Shown: positions 37,369 through 45,666, counted from the stretch's first letter. The stretch is 64,000 nucleotides of DNA from Mesorhizobium sp. B2-3-4 (GCF_006442315.1 NZ_VFVY01000004.1:124001-188000), one strand, 5' to 3'. The notes: generated from the sequence alone by a model not told the origin. Made by a program: numbers and translations.

Positions 37369-37897
37369 GACCCACAGACCCTTTTCTGTTTTTCAGGCAA
37401 ACCCTGATCTTTTTTCCCGTGTGAACGCAGCTCCCATCCCGGCCCATTCCCGGAACCCCGCATCGCAAATCGACGCGCCGCCTCCCATTCACGAACAGCA
37501 TCGAAGGCGATAATTCTCGTGAGGTCAAGGAAAATGACCGAATCCGAACGCGTTTGAAAATCGATTGCCGGAAATGCTTGAATCGCAGACAAACGCGCCC
37601 GCGATTTAGTCAGAGACGCGAATTAAATCGGCAAAGCTCGTCGCACACCCAATCGGGCATTGTCGGGGCAATCCGAACGGTTCCAATTACTCTTGGTTAC
37701 GGTGCTTCCTGTCCATGAGTACATGCGCACAGCACTGTAGCGGGCGCCGTCACCGCGCTGGAGAAGCAACGGCCCGGCCCAAGGACCCTCCCTGAGGAAT
37801 TGGCACATCCGAAGTCGTTTCCTGGCGCGCGCCGCGCTGTTGCGCGGCCCATGCCGCCGCACTATGGCTAACGGCTTACCAGAAGAGGCATGGACGA
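37369..37897. other. intergenic region between aapJ and metC
   Basis: 529 bases without a supported gene. The part next to aapJ is AT-richer and should carry the aap promoter: TTGACC at about 37527-37522 on the minus strand is a possible -35, but no convincing -10 is seen. The part next to metC holds a GC-rich patch and the GAAGAGG ribosome-binding site. An 80-codon minus-strand frame here has no protein-like features. Confidence 0.5.
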
Positions 37898-39079
37898 ATG
37901 GCGAAAGACGGCGGCGAGCAGGGTTCCGGCAAGGTGGGCATCAACACGCGGCTTGCCCATTCGGGCAACAACCCGCGTGACTATTTCGGCTTCGTCAACC
38001 CGCCGGTCGTGCATGCTTCGACCGTGCTGTTTCCCAATGCCGCCGCGATGGCCGCCCGCGACCAGAAATACACTTACGGCACGCGCGGTACACCGACGAC
38101 CGATGCCCTTAACCAGGCCATAGATGCGCTGGAAGGCTCGGCCGGCACGATCGCGGTTCCCTCGGGTCTCGCGGCGGTCACCGTGCCGCTGCTCGCCTTC
38201 GTGTCGGCGGGCGACCATTTGCTGATCGTCGATACCGTCTATCATCCGACGAGGAACTTCGCCGACACCATGCTGAAGCGGCTGGGCGTCGAGGTCGAGT
38301 ACTATGCTCCCGACGCAGGTGCCGGCATCGCCGCGTTGATCAAGCCCAACACCAAGGTGGTGTTTACCGAATCGCCGGCCTCCAACACGTTCGAGGTGCA
38401 GGACATCCCGGCCATCGCCAAGGCGGCGCACGCAGCCGGCGCCATCGTGATGATGGACAATACCTGGGCGACGCCGCTCTATTTCCGGCCGCTCGACCAC
38501 GGCGTCGACATCTCGATCCATGCGGCGACGAAATATCCGGCCGGCCATTCCGACGTGCTGCTTGGCACGGTCTCGGCCAATGAAAGCTGCTGGAAGCAGC
38601 TCTATGAGAGTTTTTGCACACTGGGATGCTGCGCGGGACCCGATGACGTCTATCAGGTGCTGCGCGGCCTGCGCACGATGGGCGTGCGGCTCGATCATCA
38701 CCAGCGCAGCGCGCTGGCCATCGCTTCATGGCTGGAGGGCCAAGAGGGCGTGGCGCGGGTGCTCCACCCTGCCCTTCCCAGTCATCCGGACCACCATCTG
38801 TGGAAACGCGACTTCTGTGGCTCCAGCGGCATCTTTTCCATCGTACTCGCCGGTGGCGGCCAGAAACAACAGCACGCCTTCCTCGACGCGCTGCGGATCT
38901 TCGGGCTCGGCTACTCCTGGGGCGGTTATGAGAGCCTTGCCGTTCCGGTCTGGCTCGGCGACCGCGTCGTTGCGAAAGCCCCTTACGAGGGTCCGTTGAT
39001 CCGCCTGCAGATCGGCCTCGAGGATGTCGACGACCTGAAAGCCGATATCATGCGCGGGCTGGCGGCTGCCGCAGGCTGA
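37898..39079 (+). CDS. metC: cystathionine beta-lyase
   Basis: A 393-residue PLP enzyme of the Cys/Met metabolism family. It has YGTRGTPTTDALNQAIDALEGSAGTIAVPSGLAAV near the start and the PLP lysine in HAATKYPAGHSDVLLG. The length and the C-terminal GLGYSWGGYESLA suit cystathionine beta-lyase, which splits cystathionine to homocysteine, pyruvate and ammonia in methionine synthesis. A related gamma-lyase activity cannot be excluded. It stands alone with GAAGAGG before the ATG. Confidence 0.9.
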   Translation: MAKDGGEQGSGKVGINTRLAHSGNNPRDYFGFVNPPVVHASTVLFPNAAAMAARDQKYTYGTRGTPTTDALNQAIDALEGSAGTIAVPSGLAAVTVPLLAFVSAGDHLLIVDTVYHPTRNFADTMLKRLGVEVEYYAPDAGAGIAALIKPNTKVVFTESPASNTFEVQDIPAIAKAAHAAGAIVMMDNTWATPLYFRPLDHGVDISIHAATKYPAGHSDVLLGTVSANESCWKQLYESFCTLGCCAGPDDVYQVLRGLRTMGVRLDHHQRSALAIASWLEGQEGVARVLHPALPSHPDHHLWKRDFCGSSGIFSIVLAGGGQKQQHAFLDALRIFGLGYSWGGYESLAVPVWLGDRVVAKAPYEGPLIRLQIGLEDVDDLKADIMRGLAAAAG

Positions 39080-39296
39080 CCCCGGCCGGCTGACCGGGAG
39101 AGCCCAGCAACAGCCACGACACACTGACACTGATAACAAAGCGCGAGCCGCTCGCAGCATACCGGCGAGCGGTGTCGCGCAATATTATTCTCCCGGGCCG
39201 CGACTTTGCGGATTTGTTTGGCTTTCAAATCCGCGGCTTCGGCTGCATTGCGTGATGCGCAGGCATCTCCTCCAATCCATTCTCCATAAGCGTGCC

Positions 39297-40376
39297 ATGG
39301 CCTTTCGTCTTTTTGTCCCAATCCTTGCCGGCGCGACGCTGCGCGAACGCCTCCTGGCGTGTATCGGCGCCACGATCGGCATCGCGCTGACCGGGGTGAT
39401 CAGCGGGCTGGCGATGGGCGGCGGCCCGCATGTGGCCCTCTTGGTGGCGCCGATGGGCGCATCGGCCGTGCTTCTCTTTGCCGTACCCGCAAGCCCGCTG
39501 GCGCAGCCCTGGTCGATCATCGGCGGCAATTCGATATCGGCGCTGGTGGGTGTGACCGTGGCGCATTTCATCCATGACCCGGTGATGGCCTCGGGCCTCG
39601 CCGTGGCGCTCGCCATCGCGGCGATGTCGTTCACGCGCTGCCTGCATCCGCCAGGCGGCGCCGCGGCGCTGACGGCTGTGCTCGGTGGCCCGGCTGTCAT
39701 CAGCGCGGGCTTCCTGTTCCCGTTCGTGCCGGTGGCCCTGAACTCGACCATCCTGGTGGCGCTCGGCTTTCTCTTCCACAAACTGGCCCGGCGCAACTAC
39801 CCGCATGTCGCCGCACCAGCCGCCAACAGCCACGGCACCGCCGACCCGCCGGCACGGCAGCGCACGGGCTTCCGGCCCGAGGACATCGATGCCGCGCTGA
39901 CCGCGCTCGACGAGACTTTCGACATCGACCGCGACGACCTCGAGCGGCTGCTGCGGCAAGTCGAACTGCAAGCCATGGTGCGCTCGCACAGGACGCTGCT
40001 GTGCGAAGACATCATGTCGCGCGACGTGGTTTCGGTGCCCGAGCATGCCGCCGCCGACGAGGCCCGCCAGCAATTGCTCGATCACAATATCCGCACCTTG
40101 CCGGTGGTCGACGCGGACGGCCGGCTGGTTGGCGCCATCGGCCTGCGCGAACTGACGAGAGCTACCGACACGGTGAAGGGCGTGATGGCGAAAGCCGGCA
40201 CCGCCTCGCCTCGGACACCGGCGATGAGCCTGCTTCCGGTCCTCACCGACGGCCGCAGCCATGCCGTGGTCATCGTCGACGCAGAGCGGCATATTCTCGG
40301 CCTGATCACGCAGACCGACCTTCTGGCCGCGGCCGCGCGCGTGCAGACGGCAGACAAGGGACGGGCAGCAGCCTAA
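39297..40376 (+). CDS. HPP family membrane protein with two CBS domains
   Basis: A protein of about 359 residues. The N-terminal half is an HPP domain, four membrane helices ending in the name-giving motif (AMSFTRCLHPPGGAAALTAVLGG). The C-terminal part holds a tandem CBS pair (CEDIMSRDVVSVPEHAAADEARQQLLDHNIRTLPVVDADGRLVGAIG and VVIVDAERHILGLITQTDLL), which normally senses adenosine nucleotides. HPP proteins have been linked to nitrite transport in plastids. In-frame ATGs at 39255 and 39297 lack a good ribosome-binding site; the latter gives a compact lead to the first helix. Confidence 0.85.
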   Translation: MAFRLFVPILAGATLRERLLACIGATIGIALTGVISGLAMGGGPHVALLVAPMGASAVLLFAVPASPLAQPWSIIGGNSISALVGVTVAHFIHDPVMASGLAVALAIAAMSFTRCLHPPGGAAALTAVLGGPAVISAGFLFPFVPVALNSTILVALGFLFHKLARRNYPHVAAPAANSHGTADPPARQRTGFRPEDIDAALTALDETFDIDRDDLERLLRQVELQAMVRSHRTLLCEDIMSRDVVSVPEHAAADEARQQLLDHNIRTLPVVDADGRLVGAIGLRELTRATDTVKGVMAKAGTASPRTPAMSLLPVLTDGRSHAVVIVDAERHILGLITQTDLLAAAARVQTADKGRAAA

Positions 40377-40401
40377 ATAGCGATCCGGATAGCGCCGATC
40401 C

Positions 40402-40430
40402 GGGAACCTTTTGCCGGCAGGCGCATCCAA
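40402..40430 (+). promoter_or_regulatory. ECF-type promoter upstream of the sigma factor gene
   Basis: GGGAAC (40402-40407), 15 bases, then GCATCCAA (40423-40430) exactly matches the arrangement found before the DUF4142 gene at 41168-41196. It lies 33 bases before the ATG of the sigma factor, as expected for autoregulation. Confidence 0.65.
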
Positions 40431-40463
40431 CGTGCAGTATTTGCACGAGGAGATCCGGTCGCG

Positions 40464-41150
40464 ATGAGCAAGCACGCCATGCCCGCCACGGCGCCCGTGG
40501 CTGCCGAGAGCTTTTCCGGCGACATGCAACTCGTCCATCGGGCGCTGGCGCGCGAGCCGGGGGCTTTTCGCGCCATCATGAAGACGCACAACCAGAGGCT
40601 CTACCGCATCGCGCGCGGCATTTTGCGCAACGACGCCGAAGCCGAGGATGTCGTCCAGGAGGCCTATGTCAGCGCCTTCGCCAGCCTGGCGGCGTTTCGC
40701 GGCGGCTCCAAGCTTTCCACCTGGCTTTCGCGCATCGTCATCAACGAGGCGCTCGGCCGCCTGCGCAAGAGACGTCGCACAGCCGAGATGCCGGACAATC
40801 CGGAAGCGCAGATCATCCGGTTTCCCCTCAATTCCAGCGACGATCCGGAGCGGGCAATGGCGCAGCGGCAGATTCTGGCACTTGTCGAACGGGCGACCGA
40901 CAGCCTGCCCGATATCTACCGCATGGTGTTCGTCGCCCGCGTCATCGAGGGCCTGTCGATGGAGGAGACCGCCGATTTGCTGGGCGTGCGGCCGCAGACC
41001 GTCAAGACGAGGCTGCACCGGGCGCGCGTCCTGTTGCGCAAGGCGATGGACGACGAGATCGGCCCCGTGCTGCTCGACGCCTTCCCGTTCGCGGGCAGGC
41101 GCTGCGAGCGGCTGACCGGGGCGGTGATGGGGCGGCTCGGCCTGGATTGA
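40464..41150 (+). CDS. ECF-type RNA polymerase sigma factor
   Basis: A 228-residue sigma factor. Region 2 runs from FRAIMKTHNQRLYRIARGIL to DAEDVVQEAYVSAFASLAAFRG, and region 4 is ERATDSLPDIYRMVFVARVIEGLSMEETADLLGVRPQTVKTRLHRARVLL. The C-terminal extension (FPFAGRRCERLTGAVMGRLGLD) is a conserved add-on in this subgroup. No anti-sigma gene is visible. It is followed by DUF4142 and cupredoxin genes, which share its promoter motif, so they are its probable targets. Confidence 0.9.
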   Translation: MSKHAMPATAPVAAESFSGDMQLVHRALAREPGAFRAIMKTHNQRLYRIARGILRNDAEAEDVVQEAYVSAFASLAAFRGGSKLSTWLSRIVINEALGRLRKRRRTAEMPDNPEAQIIRFPLNSSDDPERAMAQRQILALVERATDSLPDIYRMVFVARVIEGLSMEETADLLGVRPQTVKTRLHRARVLLRKAMDDEIGPVLLDAFPFAGRRCERLTGAVMGRLGLD

Positions 41151-41167
41151 CGCCATCCTGATTTTCC

Positions 41168-41196
41168 GGGAACGTTTCTTGCTGTCCCGCATCCAA
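41168..41196 (+). promoter_or_regulatory. ECF-type promoter upstream of the DUF4142 gene
   Basis: GGGAAC (41168-41173), N15, GCATCCAA (41189-41196): the same two blocks with the same spacing as the promoter of the sigma gene. The DUF4142 start is 60 bases downstream. Confidence 0.65.
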
Positions 41197-41256
41197 TGAA
41201 CGTCAACTGAAAAAGTGAGCCCTGCGCCTGCTGGCTGCCGGGCCAAGGAGGATGCC

Positions 41257-41781
41257 ATGTTCACCCGATATACCGTTGCCCTTGCCGCCCTGCTTCTCGT
41301 CGGCGCCGCTCCGGCCTCGTATGCCGCCGACAAGCCGACCGATCCGCAGATCGCCCATATCGCCTACACGGCCGGCGTGCTCGACATCGAGGCGGCCAAG
41401 CAGGCGATCAAGAAGTCGAAGAACAAGGAGGTCGTCGATTTCGCCAAGGACATGGAGCGCGACCATGAAGCGGTGAACAAGCAGGCGCTCGACCTAGTCA
41501 AGAAGCTCAAGGTCAAGCCCGAGGACAACGCCACCAGCCAGGCGCTGACCAAGGCGGCCAAGGAAGAGCGCGCCAAGCTCGCCAAGCTGAAAGGCGCCGC
41601 CTTCGACAAGGCCTATATCGAAAACGAGGTCGCCTATCACAAGCAGGTCAATGGCGCTCTCGAAACCCTGCTTATCCCCTCGGCCAGCAATGCCGAGCTG
41701 AAAAGCCTGCTGGAGACTGGCCTGAAGATCTTCCAGGGCCATGAGCAGCATGCCGAACACGTCGCCGGCATGTTGAAATGA
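41257..41781 (+). CDS. DUF4142 domain-containing periplasmic protein
   Basis: A 174-residue protein with a signal peptide (residues of about 1-23, ending SYA before ADKPTDPQ) and a four-helix DUF4142 domain (AYTAGVLDIEAAKQAIKKSKNKEVVDFAKDMERDHEAVNKQALDL), a ferritin-like helical bundle of unknown role. The helix YHKQVNGALETLLIPSASNAELKSLLETGLKIFQGHEQHAEHV ends it. AAGGAGG precedes the ATG at 41257. Its stop overlaps the cupredoxin start (ATGA), so the two are coupled. Confidence 0.88.
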   Translation: MFTRYTVALAALLLVGAAPASYAADKPTDPQIAHIAYTAGVLDIEAAKQAIKKSKNKEVVDFAKDMERDHEAVNKQALDLVKKLKVKPEDNATSQALTKAAKEERAKLAKLKGAAFDKAYIENEVAYHKQVNGALETLLIPSASNAELKSLLETGLKIFQGHEQHAEHVAGMLK

Positions 41782-42110
41782 AGGCGGGCGTCCCGGATCG
41801 CCCGGTGCGGCTGGCGATACTGACGCTTGCATCCATTGCGATTGCGATGCCCGCGGCAGCGGCAGCGACCATCCAGGTCACCATCGACAAGCTGGTCTTT
41901 TCGCCAGCCAGCGTCGATGCGAAGGTCGGCGACACGATCGAGTGGGTGAACAAGGATGTGTTCGCCCACACCGCCACCGTGAAGGGCGGCTGGGAAGTGA
42001 TGATCCCGCCGAGGAAGTCAGCCAGCCTGACCTTGAAGGCCGCCGGAGCCGTCGATTATTTCTGCCGCTTTCATCCCAACATGAAGGGTCATGTCGACGT
42101 GGCGCCATGA
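41778..42110 (+). CDS. cupredoxin domain protein (amicyanin/plastocyanin-like)
   Basis: A 110-residue protein with an N-terminal hydrophobic signal (ending in AAAAA before TIQVTID) and the cupredoxin beta-barrel. The copper ligands are in place: the His of VFAHTATV and the Cys-His-Met set of FCRFHPNM near the C-terminus. It is a periplasmic electron carrier or copper-binding protein. It overlaps the DUF4142 gene by 4 bases and sits in the operon downstream of the ECF sigma factor. Confidence 0.9.
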   Translation: MKAGVPDRPVRLAILTLASIAIAMPAAAAATIQVTIDKLVFSPASVDAKVGDTIEWVNKDVFAHTATVKGGWEVMIPPRKSASLTLKAAGAVDYFCRFHPNMKGHVDVAP

Positions 42111-42188
42111 CGCCCTCGCGGGCTGGCGGCGACAAGCCGCCGGCCCGTGCGCGATGCGTCGGCCCGCCCCCTCGAGCAGCGGTCGCGC

Positions 42189-42806
42189 TTAGTCGTGATG
42201 CGCCTTGATACGGTGGCGGTGCGCGGCCTGCTTTGCCCGGTTACCGCACTGCGCCATGCTGCACCAGCGGCGGCGGTGGCCGCGTGTATGATCGGCGAAC
42301 AGCAAGGTGCAAGCCGGCCCCTCGCAGGCCTTCACATGTGAGAAATCCTCGCTGCAGACGAACCGCGCCAGTGCTTCCCCGATCGGCGGCAGAAGCGCCT
42401 CGGGCGTACGCCATTTGCGGGCGGCCTCAAGCTCAAAAGGCATGTCCGTGCCCTTCGCCGCCCGGGTAATGCGGGTAAAAACCTCGTCCCGCTCGAGCAG
42501 GCGGTTGAGCGGCTCCAGTTCGGCAAAGTCTTCAGCGGCCAGCCGGCGCCCCATATGCTCACGCACGAACCCCCGGAACCACTCCCTGAGGCGCCGCGCC
42601 TGATCGGCCGTCCTGTCGAGTTCGCCCGGCAGCGCTTGCTTGCGAATGCTCGCAAGCGCTTCGGACGGCGCCAGCCGCGCCTGCTCGACCCAATCCAGCA
42701 AACCTTCGCCGTCGGCGATCCAGTCGACCGGCGTATCAAGCGGCGTCGCGACCGAATTGAGGAAATCCAGGCCGAGGGCGTCACCGACGAAGATTGCAGA
42801 GGTCAT
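42189..42806 (-). CDS. CGNR zinc-finger regulator with ABATE domain
   Basis: A 205-residue protein. The N-terminal ABATE domain (ALGLDFLNSVATPLDTPVDWIADGEGLLDWVEQA) is followed by the CGNR zinc finger: CEGPACTLLF, then RRRWCSMAQCGNRAKQAAHR with the name-giving CGNR. The family is a predicted stress-related DNA-binding regulator. GGAG 5 bases before the ATG at 42806 decides the start. It faces the hydrolase operon divergently, and TAACC-N19-GGTTA repeats lie before those genes. Confidence 0.88.
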   Translation of the reverse strand: MTSAIFVGDALGLDFLNSVATPLDTPVDWIADGEGLLDWVEQARLAPSEALASIRKQALPGELDRTADQARRLREWFRGFVREHMGRRLAAEDFAELEPLNRLLERDEVFTRITRAAKGTDMPFELEAARKWRTPEALLPPIGEALARFVCSEDFSHVKACEGPACTLLFADHTRGHRRRWCSMAQCGNRAKQAAHRHRIKAHHD

Positions 42807-42902
42807 CACAGCTCCGATCGCGCACCGGCCCGGCCGAGCGCCTTGAACACAAAACGGTGATAACCCCTTTGGCGTCGGTTGACAAGTTATGTGATTGTCG
42901 AA

Positions 42903-42931
42903 TAACCCTTCTAACAATATCAAGAAGGTTA
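42903..42931 (+). promoter_or_regulatory. TAACC-N19-GGTTA inverted repeat, first copy
   Basis: The outer arms TAACC (42903-42907) and GGTTA (42927-42931) are exact complements, and the inner TTCT/AGAA extends the dyad with one bulge. It lies 32 bases before the alpha/beta hydrolase gene. The same outer arrangement and spacing recurs at 43697-43725. The CGNR protein is the most likely binder. Confidence 0.5.
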
Positions 42932-42963
42932 CTCCAAAATTCCAATTCTGAAGGAAAGCCGCG

Positions 42964-43689
42964 ATGCCCTCAAACGATGTCAGTGTTGTGCTGGTCCACG
43001 GCGCCTGGGCCGACGGGTCGAGCTGGGCCAGGGTCATCGCGCCGCTCGCGGCGCAAGGCTTCAATGTGGTTGCCGCGCCGCTGCCGCTGACGTCGTTCGA
43101 GGACGATGTGTCGGCACTCCACCAGACACTGGCGCGCATCGGCGGGCCGGTCGTGCTCGCCGGCCATGCCTATGCCGGCGCGGTGATCGGGGCGGCAGGC
43201 AACAGCCACGTGAGAGCGCTTGTCTACGTGGCAGCACTTGCGCTCGACGAAAGCGAAACCGTGGCCGACGTCTTCTACCGCGCCACGCCGCATGCCCTGG
43301 CGCCAAAGCTCGCGCCCGACGATCATGGCCTGATCTACCTGCCGGATGCAGCCTTCGCTTCAGCTTTCGCGCAAGACGCGGCGGCCGACGACCTGACGGT
43401 GCTGCGGGCCGTGCAGCGGCCGATCTCGCCGGCCTGCATCACGGTGCCGGTGGCACGGCCGCTGTGGAAGGACCGGCCGGCCTGGTTCCTGGTCGCCGAG
43501 CAGGACCGCATGATCGCCGCCGAAACCCAGCATTTCATGGCGAGGCGCATGAACGCGCATGTCCGTTCGCACCCGGTGGATCATACGCCGATCGTCACCG
43601 CGCCCGGCATCGTCATCGACATCATCCTCGAAGCAGCCCGGGCCTGCGCAGCGCCGGAGTGCCTCCTGAAGACGGGCTCGTCGTCTTAA
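42964..43689 (+). CDS. alpha/beta hydrolase with an alanine in place of the nucleophile
   Basis: A 241-residue protein of the EstC-like alpha/beta hydrolase family, starting with VVLVHGAWADGSSW. The nucleophile elbow normally reads G-x-S-x-G; here it is GHAYAG, with Ala 69 in the serine position. The acid and histidine parts remain (EQDRM and the HTP near the end). It may be inactive, a binding protein or a cofactor-free enzyme that works without the serine. It is preceded by an inverted repeat and is the first of three genes in one direction. Confidence 0.8.
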   Translation: MPSNDVSVVLVHGAWADGSSWARVIAPLAAQGFNVVAAPLPLTSFEDDVSALHQTLARIGGPVVLAGHAYAGAVIGAAGNSHVRALVYVAALALDESETVADVFYRATPHALAPKLAPDDHGLIYLPDAAFASAFAQDAAADDLTVLRAVQRPISPACITVPVARPLWKDRPAWFLVAEQDRMIAAETQHFMARRMNAHVRSHPVDHTPIVTAPGIVIDIILEAARACAAPECLLKTGSSS

Positions 43690-43696
43690 ATCCAGA

Positions 43697-43725
43697 TAAC
43701 CTTGTTAACGCCAATTTTTCGGTTA
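43697..43725 (+). promoter_or_regulatory. TAACC-N19-GGTTA inverted repeat, second copy
   Basis: TAACC (43697-43701) and GGTTA (43721-43725) frame 19 bases, exactly as in the copy at 42903. This copy lies 17 bases before the dehalogenase-like gene, so this gene probably has its own regulated promoter. Confidence 0.5.
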
Positions 43726-43742
43726 CAGAAACGGAGAGAACC

Positions 43743-44585
43743 ATGACCGCCTATCGCAACGCCGACGTCGACGGCTTCAACGTCTTCTATCGCGAGGCAG
43801 GCACGCCTGGCGCGCCAAAATTGCTCCTGCTGCACGGCTTCCCAAGCTCCAGCCATATGTTCCGCAACCTCATTCCGCTACTTGCCGACCGCTTCCATAT
43901 CGTCGCGCCCGACCTGCCGGGATTCGGCCGCTCCGACATGCCGTCTCGTGAAACATTTGCCTATACGTTCGACCACATTGCCGAGATCATAGACCGCTTC
44001 ACCGAAGTGGTCGGCTTCGACCGCTACGCGCTCTACGTCTTCGATTATGGCGCGCCGACCGGTTTCCGGCTGGCGCTAAAGCATCCCGAACGGATCGCCG
44101 CGATCATCTCGCAGAACGGCAATGCTTACGTGGAAGGCTTGAGCGAAGGCTGGAACCCCATCCGCGCCTATTGGCACGACCCCTCGCCTGCCAATCGCGA
44201 GGCGCTGCGCCCTTCCTTCAAGCCGGATGCGATCGCCTGGCAGTACACGCATGGCGCCCCGGCGAACCTGGTTTCGCCCGATGGCCATTCGCTCGACAGC
44301 TTCTATTTCAACCGGCCGGACGCCGAAGAGGTGCAGCTCGACCTGTTCGGCGACTACAGGAGCAATGTCGACCTCTATCCTGCCTTCCAGGCCTATTTCC
44401 GCACGCACAAGCCGCCATTCCTGGCGGTGTGGGGCAAAAACGACCCGTTCTTCCTGCCGCCGGGCGCGGAAGCGTTCAAGCGCGACATGCCGGATGCGGT
44501 GGTGCGCTTCCTCGACACCGGCCACTTCGCGCTGGAAACCCATGCCGGGGAGATCGCCGCCGCCATCGGCGATTTCCTGCGCTGA
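43743..44585 (+). CDS. haloalkane dehalogenase-like alpha/beta hydrolase
   Basis: A 280-residue alpha/beta hydrolase with an aspartate nucleophile: HGFPSSSHMF at 31-40 (oxyanion loop), DLPGFGRSDMP, the elbow VFDYGAP with Asp 101, an acid in GKNDPFF and the base His 261 in DTGHFALE. An Asp in the elbow is the mark of haloalkane and fluoroacetate dehalogenases and epoxide hydrolases. The substrate is unknown. It lies in one operon with an SDR and is preceded by its own inverted repeat. The start with MTAYRN is supported by GGAGAGAACC upstream. Confidence 0.85.
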   Translation: MTAYRNADVDGFNVFYREAGTPGAPKLLLLHGFPSSSHMFRNLIPLLADRFHIVAPDLPGFGRSDMPSRETFAYTFDHIAEIIDRFTEVVGFDRYALYVFDYGAPTGFRLALKHPERIAAIISQNGNAYVEGLSEGWNPIRAYWHDPSPANREALRPSFKPDAIAWQYTHGAPANLVSPDGHSLDSFYFNRPDAEEVQLDLFGDYRSNVDLYPAFQAYFRTHKPPFLAVWGKNDPFFLPPGAEAFKRDMPDAVVRFLDTGHFALETHAGEIAAAIGDFLR

Positions 44586-44606
44586 TCCGAAAAGAGGAGA
44601 CTTGCC

Positions 44607-45377
44607 ATGTCGACGTCCGTCGCAATCGTCACCGGCGCCAGCCAGGGCATCGGCCAGGCCACAGCCATTCGGCTGGCGCGGGATTTCTCCGCGCTGGTTC
44701 TGGTCGCGCGCAGCCGGGCGAAGCTCGAGGAAACAGCCGTCGCCGTCGAGGCGGCGGGCGCCAAGACGCTGATCGTCGAGGCGGATCTGGCCAAGCCCGA
44801 AGCAGCCGGAGCCGTGGTCGAGCAGGCGCTGGCCGCCTTCGGGCGCATCGATGCCTTGCTCAACATTGCCGGCGCCGTGCCGCAAATCGACCTGTTCGAG
44901 ATGAGCGATGAGCAATGGGACGCCGGCCTGGCGCTGAAACTGCACGGCGCACGCCGGCTGACAATCGCGGCCTGGCCGGCGCTGAAGGCGGCCAAGGGGG
45001 CCGTGGTACTGATGTCGGGCAATTCCGCGCTGCTCCCCAAGGCCCCTTATGCCGCCGTCGGCACGATCAACGCAGCCGTCGTGGCGCTGGCGAAAGCCTT
45101 CTCCGACCGCGGCATCGCCGATGGCGTGCAGGTCAACAGCGTGCTCCCCGGCCCGGTGATGACCGGCCGCCGACGTTCCTATCTCGAACATTGGGCGCCG
45201 CTGCACAAGATGAGCGTCGAGGAGGCGACGGCCAACTTCCCGAGGGAAGCCGGCATCGCCCGCTACGGCGAGCCGGAAGAGATCGCCGAGCTGATGGCCT
45301 TCCTGGTGTCGTCAGCCGCGCGCTGGATGACCGGCTCGACGCTGCGCATGGATGGCGGCGAGGTGAAATCGGTCTGA
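44607..45377 (+). CDS. SDR-like protein lacking the catalytic lysine
   Basis: A 256-residue short-chain dehydrogenase fold: TGASQGIG near residue 10, NIAGA at 86-90 in place of NNAG, and PGPVMTGR after the active-site region. In the active-site motif Tyr-xxx-Lys the residues are YAAVG (148-152), so the lysine is glycine. The enzyme could use another residue, or it may be a regulator or scaffold. It follows the dehalogenase gene by 21 bases with an AGAGGAG site. Together with the Ala-elbow hydrolase, it makes two degenerate enzymes in one operon. Confidence 0.8.
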   Translation: MSTSVAIVTGASQGIGQATAIRLARDFSALVLVARSRAKLEETAVAVEAAGAKTLIVEADLAKPEAAGAVVEQALAAFGRIDALLNIAGAVPQIDLFEMSDEQWDAGLALKLHGARRLTIAAWPALKAAKGAVVLMSGNSALLPKAPYAAVGTINAAVVALAKAFSDRGIADGVQVNSVLPGPVMTGRRRSYLEHWAPLHKMSVEEATANFPREAGIARYGEPEEIAELMAFLVSSAARWMTGSTLRMDGGEVKSV

Positions 45378-45387
45378 GGAGGGTGAC

Positions 45388-45666
45388 ATGATCGTGTGGG
45401 ACGACGTCACCCGCGCCCATGTGGTGCGGGCGATGCAAGAGTACGACCGGCTGGGACCCCAGCGTTTCTTCGCCGAATATGGGTTTGCCCCGACCACGAC
45501 CTACGAACTGGTCGCCGACGCCCGCCTTTATCCGCCGAAGGCGATCCTCGGCACGGCCTATGAATTCGCCACTGGAAAACGACTGGCCTCCGGCGACTTC
45601 GAGGGCGGCAAGAGCGGCGCGGTGAAAATTCTCGGGCGGCTGGGTTTCCTGGTCAGGGCGAAGTGA
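45388..45666 (+). CDS. stand-alone ScoMcrA-like N-terminal head domain protein
   Basis: A 92-residue protein. Its residues match the head domain that precedes HNH nucleases of the McrA type: VVRAMQEYDRLGPQRFFAEYGFAPTTTYELVADARLYPPKAILGTAYEFATGKRLASGDFEGG. Here no nuclease domain follows; the stop is after LGFLVRAK. The protein begins 10 bases after the SDR gene, which suggests co-transcription. It could bind modified DNA, or it could be a remnant or regulator. I am fairly sure of the fold similarity, not of the function. Confidence 0.6.
   Translation: MIVWDDVTRAHVVRAMQEYDRLGPQRFFAEYGFAPTTTYELVADARLYPPKAILGTAYEFATGKRLASGDFEGGKSGAVKILGRLGFLVRAK

Noticed and set aside
37623..37862. An 80-codon minus-strand frame between aapJ and metC
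   Set aside because: No ribosome-binding site and no protein-like segments; it lies in a regulatory region.
42111..42188. GC-rich imperfect hairpin between the cupredoxin and CGNR genes
   Set aside because: Contains mismatches and no T run; it may be a weak stem but is not a supported terminator.
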